Origin: Microcyclospora pomicola
Taxonomy: Eukaryota; Ascomycota; Dothideomycetes; Capnodiales
DNA length: 64,000 nt
Assembly (NCBI GenBank): GCA_002786065.1
Contig: NHNY01000001.1
Location: forward strand, 2,418,001 to 2,482,000
Direction of reading: 5' to 3'
Each line of letters opens with the position of its first letter. Position 1 is the stretch's first letter. Shown here piece after piece: positions 43,094-54,500 of this stretch. The position numbers and the translations under genes are program-made. The notes beneath the pieces are model-generated. The model was not told where the DNA came from. It was given only the letters and a program-made list of their open reading frames with translations, and made no database searches.

Positions 43094-44418
43094 TCAAAAC
43101 ACCGCAATGTAGTTGCCGATACGGTCCTTTTGATTTTGCGCGATGCACTCGGCGATCCAGGTGATGTTACGGATTTCCTGTGATTATTAGAGTTAGTACG
43201 GGACGTCACATGCTTGCTCTCAGGTGGGTCTGTGATGGGAGCAGGATCGCAGACACAGAATGGTAAAGGAATGAATGCTGCTCACCTGTTCTCGTAGTTT
43301 GACCCACGCGTACACTATCGCGTGAGTGAACTGAAAAGTGAACGCAATCTTGCTCAATTCCATCTCCTTCTGATAGAACAAGTCTTCCAACGACTTGCCC
43401 TCGTTGTCCCCGCCACCCATACCACCGCTCTGATTGCCGACGCTGCCGCCTTGCCCACCGCTACCGCTCTGATCCATCATGGTCCGGTAGTCGTGGATTC
43501 CATCGACCGCGATGCGTACGCCTTCCGGGTCGTCCGCGCGCGAGAGCATCAATGTGCCTTCAGGGTACAGACGTCCAAAGCTGGGATAGAGCTTCTTGCG
43601 GTCGGCTTTGGACAGTTCCGTCCCGAACGAGTTGAGCGTGATGTTGATGCTCCGCCGGTCGGCTTCAAACTCGAGAACCTCGCTCATTACTTCCGCGGTG
43701 GGTGTGCCTCGAATCTCTGGGTTCTCGTTCACGAACCGGTGGAAATCCTCGAGGTAGTTCTTGTACAAAGTGTTGCGCACAATCTCAATATTCATCTCGT
43801 CCAAATCTTGATGTGACAGACTGCCTTTGAAGTATGGGGCGAGTGGAGTCTCGATGAGCACACTATTGTACAGCTCTTCGATGTTGGTAGCGACGCACAG
43901 CACCGGCATGGTCTCGAACCAGCCGAGAGGATGACAGCGGTCGAGGAGATCGCGGGTGTCGCGTTCGTGTAGTGTGCCAGTGATGAGGAGCGCAACGTTG
44001 TCGATCATGTAGCTGTACGTCAAGTAATCCATGAACTTGCTGAGTGACCCGGTCGCATTGGCCTGAATGTAGCGGAACTCGGCGACGAGCTTGTCGAGGG
44101 CGCGGTCGGCGAGAGCAGAGGTCGATGGGTTGGGAGGGAGGGAGGCGAGGAAATCGCCATATGCGGGACCGAGTTGGAGTTTGACATCTGGAAAGAGATA
44201 GCAATTGGTCAGTATGCTGGACAGGATCTTCGGGAAACGAGCAGAGCGCTGGGAGAGCCAAGTATGGGGCTCGCGCGTGTCCATCGTGACAGCATACCGT
44301 CAATAGTCTCGCACTGGGTCAAGTTGCTGTAGCTCTGGCCAGTGAGCAGGGTATTCCGGTATCCGCGCACGATGCCCTCGATGTAGCCACTGCTGACATT
44401 GTAGAAGCAGCCTTCCAT
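43094..44418 (-). CDS. VMA6: V-type proton ATPase subunit d (VMA6)
   Basis: Peripheral subunit of the Vo sector that couples the central stalk to the c-ring in vacuolar membranes. Three exons: 44418-44298, 44187-43286, 43177-43094 (introns 110 and 108 nt, longer than most here); 368 aa. The spliced protein starts MEGCFYNVSSGYIEGIVRGY, has LTQCETIDDVKLQLGPAYGD across the first junction, MPVLCVATNIEELYNSVLIE, KNYLEDFHRFVNENPEIRGT, LPSF-type segments such as KLYPSFGRLYPEGTLMLSRA, and ends EIRNITWIAECIAQNQKDRI. A Gly/Gln-rich loop (about 290-315) is lineage-variable. Convergent with DIA4, 220 bp apart. Confidence 0.97.
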
Positions 44419-45110
44419 GTTGACGTTGCGATCGACTGTATCGCTCTGGTGGAACAAGGCGAGAGCGATCCGTGTATGAGGTGGTGTCTGAACAAATGTT
44501 CAATCTGCAGATAGATGGTCGATGTCGAGGTTGTACTGCAAGTACAGGCCGAAGCTTGAGCCACTCAGCGTCGAGCACATGCACTGGCGTCACCATCAGT
44601 CAACGCCGCGTCTACATGTACTTCAACATCTGTTCATATTGTCTCCTTTTATGTCTAATTTAGGAGGGTAAAAGTGCACAAAGACTATCTATGCGTAGTG
44701 GAACGCATAGGGACGGTCATGACAGATGACAGAGCAAATGCATCGACGGCAGAAACAGGGAAAGCTGATCTGCCTTGCTATCTCCGCACGACATATCACC
44801 AAGTTGAGACGCGAATCGATTTCACGTACAGATGGAACGGCATGGTATCACGAGCAAAACCATTGTGGAGACCATGTAGCTATCATTTCATCATACAGAC
44901 GGCGCCATCATTGTCTTGTGTCGGTGACGACAGCGGCCTGCTATGCTGTGCAACCAGTGCATATAGCACGCCACCAAAGATCATTTAGCAAGAATGGAGG
45001 TCATTCTTTTGTCTCCTTCTGCTCATGAGCTGGTCTTTGAAGCCACCCAATGACTGCAACTGAGCTCAAATCATGCACGGACTTTTATACTGTGCAAATG
45101 CTTCGATTAT
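44419..45110. other. Intergenic: VMA6 upstream region, hypothetical gene 3' flank
   Basis: No gene seen. It must include the VMA6 promoter and leader. Confidence 0.5.
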
Positions 45111-46115
45111 TCAATCGAGCTCCATCGAATGCGCAGCACATCCGCTGGTGTGCTCGAACACTAGACTCTTATCATCCAGTGCAGTCGCACCGTCTTGGCC
45201 AATCCACTGATCTGAACGGCGACCAACGTCGGTAGACGCATCTTGAGGCACGGATACCGGATCTGTCTCGGCATGGATTTGACCACCAGGAGCAGCAAGG
45301 TGGAGCGCTGGCAACATTTGCAGCCTTGGGACAAGCTGCGAGGCTTCGGTCGTAACCATTCGGGCTTCGGTCAGATCATGGCTGAAGATGTACCAACCTT
45401 GTTGAGCGGTATATGAGTTGATGGCCCACACAAGATAGCCTGGAATGGCCGAGTTCTCAAACCAAATGCTGACATCTTTCAGGCGCGGATAGTACTTCTG
45501 GATCCATTTCTGGTATGCTGCTTGGTTGATACGGAGTGCTTCGGTTGAGTCCATGCGGGCCCATGAGATACCAAGGATACGTGTAGCTTCATCGATCAAC
45601 GGCTCAGTAGTCGCTTCGCGCATAGATGATGGCAGCACAAGCTGTGCGAGGTTATCCTGTCCCGATACGCTGATGTTGGTACGTTGCGACTTGCGACTTG
45701 ACATGGACGGACGTTTCATGTGTGACGCAGTGAGCGTCGGTCGATCGCCATTGGATCCCGAGAATGTCGTGCTTTGAATTGCGCTTGTAGCAGCATCACT
45801 GTCACCGTTCATGGCCATTGGGGCATCGTTGTTGAAGACTCTCGTCGAATCACCGGTCTGCAGATCAAACGATGTAGACGTTGATGCGTCTTCAATGTCA
45901 TCGTCAGGAGCGGTAATGTCGCCTCGCGATCGTTTGCGCCCTGCCAGCGAGGATGTGAGATCAACTTGGTGCGATGCGCCGGGCTGAGCCGATGCAGCAA
46001 ACGTATTTGCGCTTCCATTGGAGAACGTAGAATAATGACTGCCGACATACTGGGCTGGTTGTGTTGAAGGAAGCACAACAGTTGGCGAGGAGGCATAAAA
46101 GTCGGGTAACGCCAT
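45111..46115 (-). CDS. Conserved fungal hypothetical protein
   Basis: Intronless, 334 aa from ATG 46115 (MALPDFYASSPTVVLPST); the frame is open farther upstream but without an ATG. Residues 1-150 are Ser/Thr/Asp-rich and disordered with a basic GRKRSRGD patch that could be a nuclear signal. A compact domain follows at about 165-260: LIDEATRILGISWARMDSTE, AYQKWIQKYYPRLKDVSIWF, IPGYLVWAINSYTAQQGWYI. The C-terminal part (LVPRLQMLPALHLAAPGG) is hydrophobic, then acidic. The density of Trp, Tyr and Leu in the middle shows a folded domain. I do not recognise a named family; a nuclear role is only suggested by the basic patch. Confidence 0.75.
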   Translation of the reverse strand: MALPDFYASSPTVVLPSTQPAQYVGSHYSTFSNGSANTFAASAQPGASHQVDLTSSLAGRKRSRGDITAPDDDIEDASTSTSFDLQTGDSTRVFNNDAPMAMNGDSDAATSAIQSTTFSGSNGDRPTLTASHMKRPSMSSRKSQRTNISVSGQDNLAQLVLPSSMREATTEPLIDEATRILGISWARMDSTEALRINQAAYQKWIQKYYPRLKDVSIWFENSAIPGYLVWAINSYTAQQGWYIFSHDLTEARMVTTEASQLVPRLQMLPALHLAAPGGQIHAETDPVSVPQDASTDVGRRSDQWIGQDGATALDDKSLVFEHTSGCAAHSMELD

Positions 46116-47089
46116 TGCAGCGATGTTAGGGTGCTGAGATATAGAACGATGATGCTTGCCGATCACCGCTCCTCTTGACGCTCGACTTGGGAACGATCAC
46201 GTTCGTGTTGGAATGTCTTTATGTGCCACTCGTATTGACAGGTCTCTGGAGGCCGTTTGCGCCAGCGGTTTCGAGCGGCAAGCTAGCGGGCTGGTGATGT
46301 GCAGAAGTCAATGCCCAAAAATAAGGTTGAAAGATTGAAAAAACAATCCGATATCATGTGTTCAGCTGTTAGAAGACGACGGTTCGAATTTGTAGTGGAG
46401 GAGAATCGGGCAGAGGAACAATGTTTCGAGACCAACAGTAAAGAGGATGTAGTGTGGAAGTGGAAGAAGGAACAGAAGACAAAAGGCAGGCTGAAGGATG
46501 TGGTTGGACGAGGCGAGCGGGAGCCGGCTCACTACATCAGCGGCCCCACAGCGTAAGACGGGCCGGGCCTCGAGGCGAGCGGGCTGCTTATGTTATCAGA
46601 ATGGTCACCGCATCGGCGTGCCTGGTCAGAGGTGCGCATCGGCATACATATGTACAGCATGAGAGGAGACATGATACTGTTCGAACAGGTTTGGGTAGCT
46701 AACATCTTATCTGCGCAATCTGCAGCCATGGCTTGATGTATGCGCAGCGTTCGCGGTGCTGGTCCACTTCTGCGCGGTCATGCATGAACTCTGCGCTTAT
46801 CAGGGTCTCGGCGTGCCCGGATCTGGGCCCTGCATGGCCACCACCAGTGCTCGAGGGAAGAAGTCTATCGTTCCCTCATCTCACCCAAAGGGCGAGTCGA
46901 TTGGCGCCGGGGCTGAGAAGCATCTCTGGAGCAGACTGCACTTTTTGTAGCGCGTGCTGAACTTCTGGAGGACTCGGCCAAGTTCCGCAACGCGGAAGAC
47001 CAAGTATGCCCGCGATTTCTATACCGTTTGAGCGGTGAGGATATCGCCGTTCTAATTTGTGGTTGCTGTGCTGCATGCTGGAGGTTCTT
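46116..47089. other. Intergenic, nothing recognised
   Basis: Purine-rich tract around 46300-46520 (many gaa/gga runs), no gene. Holds the promoter of the left hypothetical gene and the 3' flank of the right one. Confidence 0.45.
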
Positions 47090-48058
47090 TCAGTCTTCAG
47101 GCGAAACCTCGTCAACGGAGACGGCAATTGCGTGTTTCGACGGAGGGTCATCTTCGCGAATCTGCAACTGGCTCCAGCATGCGCGAGACAACTCATCCAT
47201 CCTTCGTTCCTCCTCAAGCTGAATCTTCAGCTGCCGTCGAGCCATCTTGCTGCGCTTGATACGCATACCGGGTTGCGCACCAGTGGGCACGAGAACTGGA
47301 GTGGTGGGCTGTGATGCCTCGGGGGACGAGATGTTGGACGTGGGTGGGGATTGGCTGATGAGTCCGTCCAGCTCCAGACTTTGATGGATAAGCTCCTCGA
47401 TCCCGTCGCGCGTCGCTACGGCTTTTGGTTTGATGTGCTCGTAGAAGTCCAGACCCCATAGTTCATCTCTCTCCAATGCTCGTTCCAGCGACTCCAAGAA
47501 GAACATGAAGCTCGGTAAAGTGGGACCTTCGAAGGTGAATGGATAATGCACATCACTAAGCAGACATGCAGCATGCAGCAGTCGGATACTGAACTCCGAA
47601 TCAAGCGTGTGATCGACGACGCAAGCTGGACATCCTACGGTATAACACCAGTCCCGTTCCTCGGGCGATGACAAGAAGCATTGCAGCCACAAGAATGCTG
47701 TGCGGGCTTGGTCGGTGAAGGCGTACTCCAGGTCTCCAAGTTTGGTGGCGTTGGTGAACTGTGCAGCCACAGAGCATGCTTTGTCAAAGAGCTCCACGAC
47801 TGGAACGAGGAGCGCGTGCAAGATGTCACGAACGAGGAATAGAGATGTGAACTCTTCTTCGTGGGCACTGCGGTGTGCATCGCAGAGTCTGGCCGCGGAT
47901 CAGCCGGATGCACTTTTGCGGACGGTGCACGGAGAAACGACTCACTCGTATGTGTAGTGCTCCGCCAAGTGCGCTCTCAATATCGTGAAACCTTCCGACT
48001 GCAACAGCCCTTCCACGTCGTCGGCGCGCAGCAGGAACGGTGATATGCTGTTGGCCAT
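47090..48058 (-). CDS. Conserved fungal hypothetical protein, helical
   Basis: Two exons, 48058-47946 and 47867-47090, with a 78-nt GT-AG intron (gtgagtcg...caccgcag); 296 aa. Start MANSISPFLLRADDVEGLLQ; the join gives HYTYDAHEEEFTSLFLVRDI. Residues 1-190 look like an all-helical globular domain rich in Leu, Phe, Cys and Trp (TAFLWLQCFLSSPEERDWCY, SFMFFLESLERALERDELWG). A Ser/Pro/Thr linker follows, then a basic helix (KRSKMARRQLKIQLEEERRM) and a short acidic end. No enzyme motif is visible. The basic coiled helix could bind nucleic acid or another protein; function unknown. Confidence 0.75.
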
Positions 48059-50301
48059 GGCTGTTGTGGTATCTTTCCTGCTGTGAGTGCCGTCCGATCC
48101 TGCACTGGGATAGTATCGCAAGGCGTCTCACTGTCGACCACGACAGGGCAGAGCACCTATTATAGCTGGGAGCTGTGCACGCCAGTCCACGTCCCACCAA
48201 GGGTTCTAGCGTGTGAATTGCATGGTAATCGGCGCGAATACGCAATGGAAATTTGCAGCGTGGCTCAGCACGGCCGGCGTTGTTGTCGCACGAGTAGGGC
48301 TCCGAGGAAGCTCTTTCGACGGAGAGGGCCAGAGGCAGGAGAAGACGTATATATACGGAAACGAGACAGTGAAGGCCGGGAGGAGGAGATTGGCGACAGA
48401 CCTACCGTGGGCGAATGTATATGCAACGGACTACTGTGGCTGGATGGCGGGTGCACGCGTGGAGGTCGGCGCGGGGGGCCTGTATACTCAAGCGTGGGTG
48501 GCAGAAGTGAGAGGTGAGGGGAGAGGAGCGGGAGTGGAATCTGGTCACGATTAGCTCGCAGCTGAAGAAATCAGGACTATTGAGCTAGTTGGCAGTGGTG
48601 GTCGCAGAGAAGAAGCATGTGACAGAGGAAACGTTGGCACACACAGCGCACATGATCGGGCCCGGTGGTTGCACGGGCGAGACTGGCCGGGGGTCTACGC
48701 CAGTTCATTTCATTTCTTTCCTCTCTTCTAGCTCTTCTTCTGCTTGCTTTTCCATCCACACGTATACAGTGCCATCAGACCTACCGAAAGCTCATGCTGA
48801 TTAGGTATGTTTCGAGTTCCGCGGGACGATGTGAGAACCTGTCACATCTGCAACGAATCCGGTCGTGGTGGTGGCGGCCATCACATGCCTGCGATTTGCG
48901 CGGGCTCGACCTATGGCGTGCGCAAGATTATACGCGGCTTTCGGCAGATCTGCTCAGCTTCGTGGTGCTAGACGCCGCTTCGGCCGAGCCGGATCACAGT
49001 CGTCAAGTTGGTCCAGGCGGCGGCGCAATTCTACCATAGAGAGACCGAGGGCAGAGCACGCAGCGACTCGTCTTGTGGTTCGCATTCATGGTCGTGTTTC
49101 GCGGCAGAAGAAAATTCCGGGTCATTGATGCTGAAGCATAGAGGAGAAGATCGGCGTAATTGTCATGCTTCTCACCGCCACTAACTACCTTTTAGCCAGG
49201 CTGTCCAAACGGGATACTGTATGCGGAACTTATTATAGTGTTGCGAGCGTTGCATAAAAGTATCTACTTTCTGTGGACGGAACTATAACGACTCTTCCGT
49301 CCACAGCCGCCTGTTAGGTTGGGCCTTCAACGAATGAAGCAGGGTTTTCGTTGCCATACGCACTGGAGCTGGAGTGCCGTCCAAGAGGGTGGACGTCGGC
49401 AAAAAGTTCAGTTGTGTCGAGCGACCAACCACATTTCTTGCCCCTGCAAAAAATAAATCAGCCCAGAGTCCTGTCCATGATATGGAACCAGTTCAAGGCG
49501 AACGACATGACTCTGTGACATTGCAGCAGCGATTTGCCATACGTGATTGATCATTGAGGCTCGTGGTCATTGGAGCAGCATTTGTGATTCACTATTCCAC
49601 GCATCACTAGTGTTCGAGGCCGGAGTATCAGGTAACAACAGCAGTACCGCGTGTAAGGGCAAGTCCGACATGTCCAGCAGGAGTTTCAAGCCTCCGCCCT
49701 TTTCGTTGTGTAGGCTACCACCTTCGACTGCGTAGAAAGATGGCTGCGTTCGGTCAGCCCGGCTTGATATCGAATAGAAAGGCAGTCGTGACATCCAGTG
49801 CATCAGTCTACAAATGAACAAGAGCAGAGTCCAGTGCAGCCATACTAGAAGATGCTGCACACAGGCGCAAAAATCCGATTCCAATGCTCGCGTTGCACAA
49901 ATGGGTTTGTGCCAAATATCGGCCGCTCTTCTTCGGTTGTTCCTTTGAGGTTCGCTGGCTGGATTTGATTGGGTTACAGAAGGGACTGCACGATAGATAC
50001 AGATGCTTCACTCCCGACCATCTTCGAACCACGCAGAGGTTTGCCGACTCGCATTTCTAAGCTCGACCTGCAGCGCTGCACTCTCACTCCATCGGGCGTA
50101 CAGGTTTCCTTCATCATCGGTATGTCATTCAGCCTTCTCGGATACTGGGTTCTGAACGGCCTAGGCGCTCAATTTGTGACTCATTATTGCATATTAGATC
50201 GTTACACGAGCAAGAAGTAACATGAAGCCGCACGTTGTCATCACGATGATTCCACCACCCCCGGAAACCTTCCAACCCAGTTCTGCAGGGATCATCATGA
50301 T

Positions 50302-51028
50302 TCGTCCGGGGAGTTGCCTAAGGGTACTGCGAGATGATATCCAAGTGCTTACGGCACTTGTAGCATTGTGTACAGCGCCTCGTTACATACCTTAGGTACC
50401 TTAGGTATATTTGATCCAGGCGATAGGAGTGTTCCTACCTTGTTTCGGCGAACGGTGTCTAGACGAGACCCGTCTCGTTGTCGATGGCTCATGTACTTCA
50501 CATATTGACGTGTCTGAGATTCACAGGTCGTCAGGGCGCACCCGTGGACAGCATCGGCGTGTGAATGGCGGAGGCGGACGTGAGCGGATGCTTACATGAT
50601 TGGATCGTCAGGGATTGAATTGACAACTTCGGTGTGAGATTGATGTTCACTACTTGCGCTGCTATCATTGATATATCAGTACTGAGCAGGGTGCTGAATG
50701 AACACAGCGAGCCGCACGGCGTATAGAAAGGAAGGTAAGCACTAAGGTAGGTAGACTGTATCTTAGAAAAGCGACTCACACGTTTGCCGCAACGATCTGT
50801 TTCATGACTCGTGCATGGATCAAGCGGCACATTATGATTTCTTGTGCCGAAACATCACTGCCCTAGTAAAGCGGACGAGTCTCGTCCGCCGGACTGCTAG
50901 AATGTCTTCGTTATGGCCTGCTTCTCGCTGATCTTCGTGATGTCCTCGAGCTACTCGCCGAGCACAACGCTTCACGGATAAGTTAGTCCGCGGACGAAGG
51001 TCATGACGCCGAGGATCTCATTCGTCCG
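50302..51028. promoter_or_regulatory. Cluster of five CGGACGA motifs upstream of the ABC-G gene
   Basis: CGGACGA or its complement occurs at 50302-50308 (minus), 50872-50878 (plus), 50882-50888 (minus), 50991-50997 (plus) and 51022-51028 (minus). The first and last share the longer word ATTCGTCCGGG. A CGG triplet with inverted partner is the usual recognition pattern of Zn2Cys6 regulators, which control PDR-type pumps in fungi. The cluster lies 500-1225 bp before the ABC-G start codon. Confidence 0.5.
50987..50994. promoter_or_regulatory. PDRE-like palindrome TCCGCGGA
   Basis: Exact match to the palindromic pleiotropic drug response element known from yeast Pdr1/Pdr3 target promoters, 533 bp upstream of the start of a PDR-type ABC transporter. 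It overlaps one of the CGGACGA motifs. Whether this fungus has a factor of that specificity is unknown. Confidence 0.4.
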
Positions 51029-51526
51029 GGACTAGTGGATGCCGACGTCGACTCATCGGACACCGTAATCCCAAAAGAGTCCCCGGCGGCCGGGAAGCTT
51101 CTCACGTTCAACGCTGGATAGAGATTCACGGCATTCGGCATTGGATATTGCAGTGGTTGCACGCAAGAATGATGCTAGAATGGCAGGATGGCGGCAAGGT
51201 GCGATGGTGGGGCTGCTGAGCAATAAATTATATTAAAGAGGAACGGAATCCACATCACTGGTGACATTATTCAGCGTTGCGCTACTTCACCTGCTTAACT
51301 GCGACTGCTAACGCCGGCTCATGTGCCTCGCGTCATTGGTGGTATTTCCGTCCTCTGCCGTTCACGAGTATCTAGGTTTGCTCTGATCCATCCCGTTCCA
51401 CCCCATTTGACTCTCCTTGTCGTTCGCTCATCTTTGTTCTTCGGTCGCAAACTTCCCTGGCTTGTTACTCGCTTCAAATCTGCCGCATCTAAGACCTCCT
51501 CTTGTTGCTGGATCTACAAGCTTACC

Positions 51527-54500
51527 ATGTGGGGGCTGTCGCTGGACGAGACACGATTGCGCCATGCGGACGGCGAACAAGAAAACCAATGGCACAGAGG
51601 TGATACCCAGCCTGACGCCGATCGCATTCACCAGACCCACCCCACCGAGGAGGTAGAGGAAGCATCATCAGATCGCGCAGCAGAAGATGGAACCTGGGGC
51701 GAGCGAGATGTTGGAGGGTTTAGTTCGACGAGCGCCCGCGAAGACTACCAGAGTCTGAGGAAGGAGCTCACACAACTTTCAAAGACGCGCTCCAGGGATA
51801 CCGAAGTTTCAGGTCGAAGTCGCTCGAGACGTCGACCGAACACAGGTCGTGCCAGCCCGACACACTCACGCGCGGAGACCGAACCCGAAGCACTAGAGGC
51901 CGGCGAAGCACAAGAGGAGGAAGTGGAGGAGGAGGAAGATGAGCCGGAATTTGAGCTTGGGGAATTCATGAAGGAAGGCCACTTCGAAAAGCGCAGCGAC
52001 GAGGGTTCCGCTAAGAAAGTTGGTGTCATCTACAAGGATCTCACCGTGAAAGGAATTGGATCCACAGCGACACTCGTTCGAACCCTGCCTGACGCGATCA
52101 TCGGAACGTTCGGACCAGACCTCTACCGCATTCTCTGCGGGTTCTTCCCCAAGTTGGCCGGCAAACAGAAGACGCGCAACTTGCTGAATGGCTTCACGGG
52201 CTGTGTTCGCGATGGCGAAATGATGCTGGTGCTTGGTCGACCAGGAGCCGGATGCAGCACGTTTCTGAAGGCCATCAGCAACAAGCGCGAGTCATATGCT
52301 GAAGTCACGGGCCAAGTGTCGTATGGCGGCATTGCTGCCAACACACAAAAGAAGAACTACCGTGGCGAGGTCACCTACAATCCCGAAGATGACGTCCATT
52401 TCGCCACGCTTAATGTGTGGCAGACTTTCACCTTTGCTTTGATGAACAAGACGCGGAAACGCGCACAAGCAGAGATTCCAGTAATTGCAAATGCCCTAAT
52501 GAAAATATTTGGCATCACTCACACCAAGTACACTCTCGTTGGAGACGAGTATGTCCGTGGCGTGAGTGGAGGTGAGAGAAAACGAGTGTCCATCGCCGAA
52601 ACTCTGGCATCAAAGTCCACGATTGTCTGCTGGGACAACTCCACCCGTGGCCTTGACGCATCCAATGCTCTCGACTACGCCAAATCACTCCGTATCATGA
52701 CTGATATCTCAAATCGCACCACGCTTGTCACCCTGTACCAAGCTGGCGAGGGTATCTATGAGCTCATGGACAAAGTGCTAGTCATTCACGAGGGACGCGA
52801 GATCTTCATGGGTAAGCGCGAAGAGGCTCGCCAATACTTCATCGATTTGGGATTCTCCAGTCCTGATCGCCAAACCACGGCAGACTTCTTGACTGCGGTC
52901 ACAGATCCTGTGGAACGTCGATTTAGAGAAGGATGTGAAGATAGCACCCCGAAGACCCCAGAGGAGCTTGAACGCGCATTCCGAAATTCTCCATACTACC
53001 AAAAAGTGCTCGACGACATCAAAGACTACGAAACATATCTTGAGGGGTCGAACTATCGAGACGCCAACACCTTCAAGAACGCAGTCGCAGAGAGTCAATC
53101 CAAGCGCGTATCGAAGAAATCTTCGTATACCGTCAGCTTCCCCCGTCAAGTGCTCGCTTGCACCAAGCGCGAGTTCTGGCTCTTGTTTGGTGACACCACT
53201 ACCTTGTGGTTCAAGTTTGGCATCATCATCTCCAACGGTCTGATTGTCGGCTCACTCTTCTATGGCGAACCTCTCGACACCGAAGGCGCCTTTTCTCGTG
53301 GTGGCGCTTTGTTCTTCTCAATCCTTTTCCTTGGTTGGCTCCAGCTCGCAGAACTTATGAAAGCGGTCAGTGGCAGAGCTGTGGTTGCTCGGCATAGAGA
53401 CTACGCCTTCTACCGGCCATCTGCTGTCAGCATCGCGCGTGTCATTACAGACCTCCCAGTGATTGCTGTCCAAGTCTGCATCTTTGGTGTCATCATGTAC
53501 TTCATGACCAATCTGGACGTCAACGCTGGCAAATTCTGGATCTACATGCTGTTTGTCTACATCACCACGATCCTGCTCACGGCATTGTATCGCTTGTTCG
53601 CCAGCTTGAGCCCGGAAATCGACACTGCCGTGCGATTCTCTGGTATCGCTCTCAACCTGCTCGTCATCTACACTGGTTACGTTATCCCCAAGCCGCAGCT
53701 TCTTGAAAAGTATATCTGGTTCGGTTGGATATACTGGATCAATCCGCTCGCGTACTCCTTTGAAGCCGTTCAAACTAATGAGTTCCACGGCCGCACTATG
53801 CAATGTGCTGAAGCTCAGCTCGTCCCTCGAGGTGAAGGCATCGACCCGCAATACCAAGGATGTGCGATAACTGGCGCAGCTGTTGGCAGCACCTCCGTTT
53901 CTGGCGACACATATGTTGAGACGGCCTACGACTATTCTCGCAGCAACCTCTGGCGCAACTTTGGTGTTGTCATTGCTTTCACGGTTCTGTACATCATCAT
54001 CACTGCTATTGCGACCGAGCTTTTCGACTTCAACAAAGAGGGCGGTGGCGCTCTTGTCTTCAAGAAATCCAAAAGGTCCAAGAAGATCGCGAAAGAAGCT
54101 GCCAAGCCCAATGACGAGGAGAAAGCTGTCGCAGTCTCCAACGGAGGCGATAGTGATAGCTCAGTCAAGCGAGAACAAAGTCTAGGCGACTCTGCCGAGG
54201 AAGAGAAGGAAGATGAGGCTCTCGATTCCATCGTGAAGAGTGAGTCTATCTTCACGTGGCGGAACGTTGAATACACTGTCCCTTACCTCGGCGGCGAACG
54301 CAAACTGCTCAATCAAGTCAACGGCTATGCCAAACCTGGTCTGATGGTTGCTCTTATGGGCGCGTCTGGTGCTGGTAAAACGACATTGCTGAACACACTC
54401 GCACAACGTCAGAATATGGGCGTTGTCAGTGGCGAAATGTTCGTCGATGGCCGCCCACTTGGAAAAGAGTTTCAACGAAACACTGGCTTCTGTTTGCAAG

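Larger units (their letters stand above)
48059..51526. other. Large gene-poor region upstream of the ABC-G transporter gene
   Basis: About 3.5 kb with no recognisable protein, RNA gene or intact mobile element. Several ORFs of 60-140 codons occur on both strands (for example 48083-48517 and 49547-49735) but show low-complexity Gly/Arg composition or frequent Cys/His without pattern and no plausible domain. The right 1.2 kb carries repeated CGGACGA motifs and two perfect palindromes (separate entries). CCTTAGGTA is tandemly repeated at 50387-50408. Confidence 0.5.

Noticed and set aside
46375-46400. GGTTCGAATTT resembling a tRNA B box
   Set aside because: No matching A box, acceptor stem or cloverleaf around it.
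48059-51526. Search for transposon or repeat remnants
   Set aside because: No transposase, reverse transcriptase or integrase motif and no terminal repeats could be recognised by eye; left as unexplained DNA.
53318-53857. 179-codon minus-strand ORF
   Set aside because: Antisense shadow within the ABC-G transporter gene.
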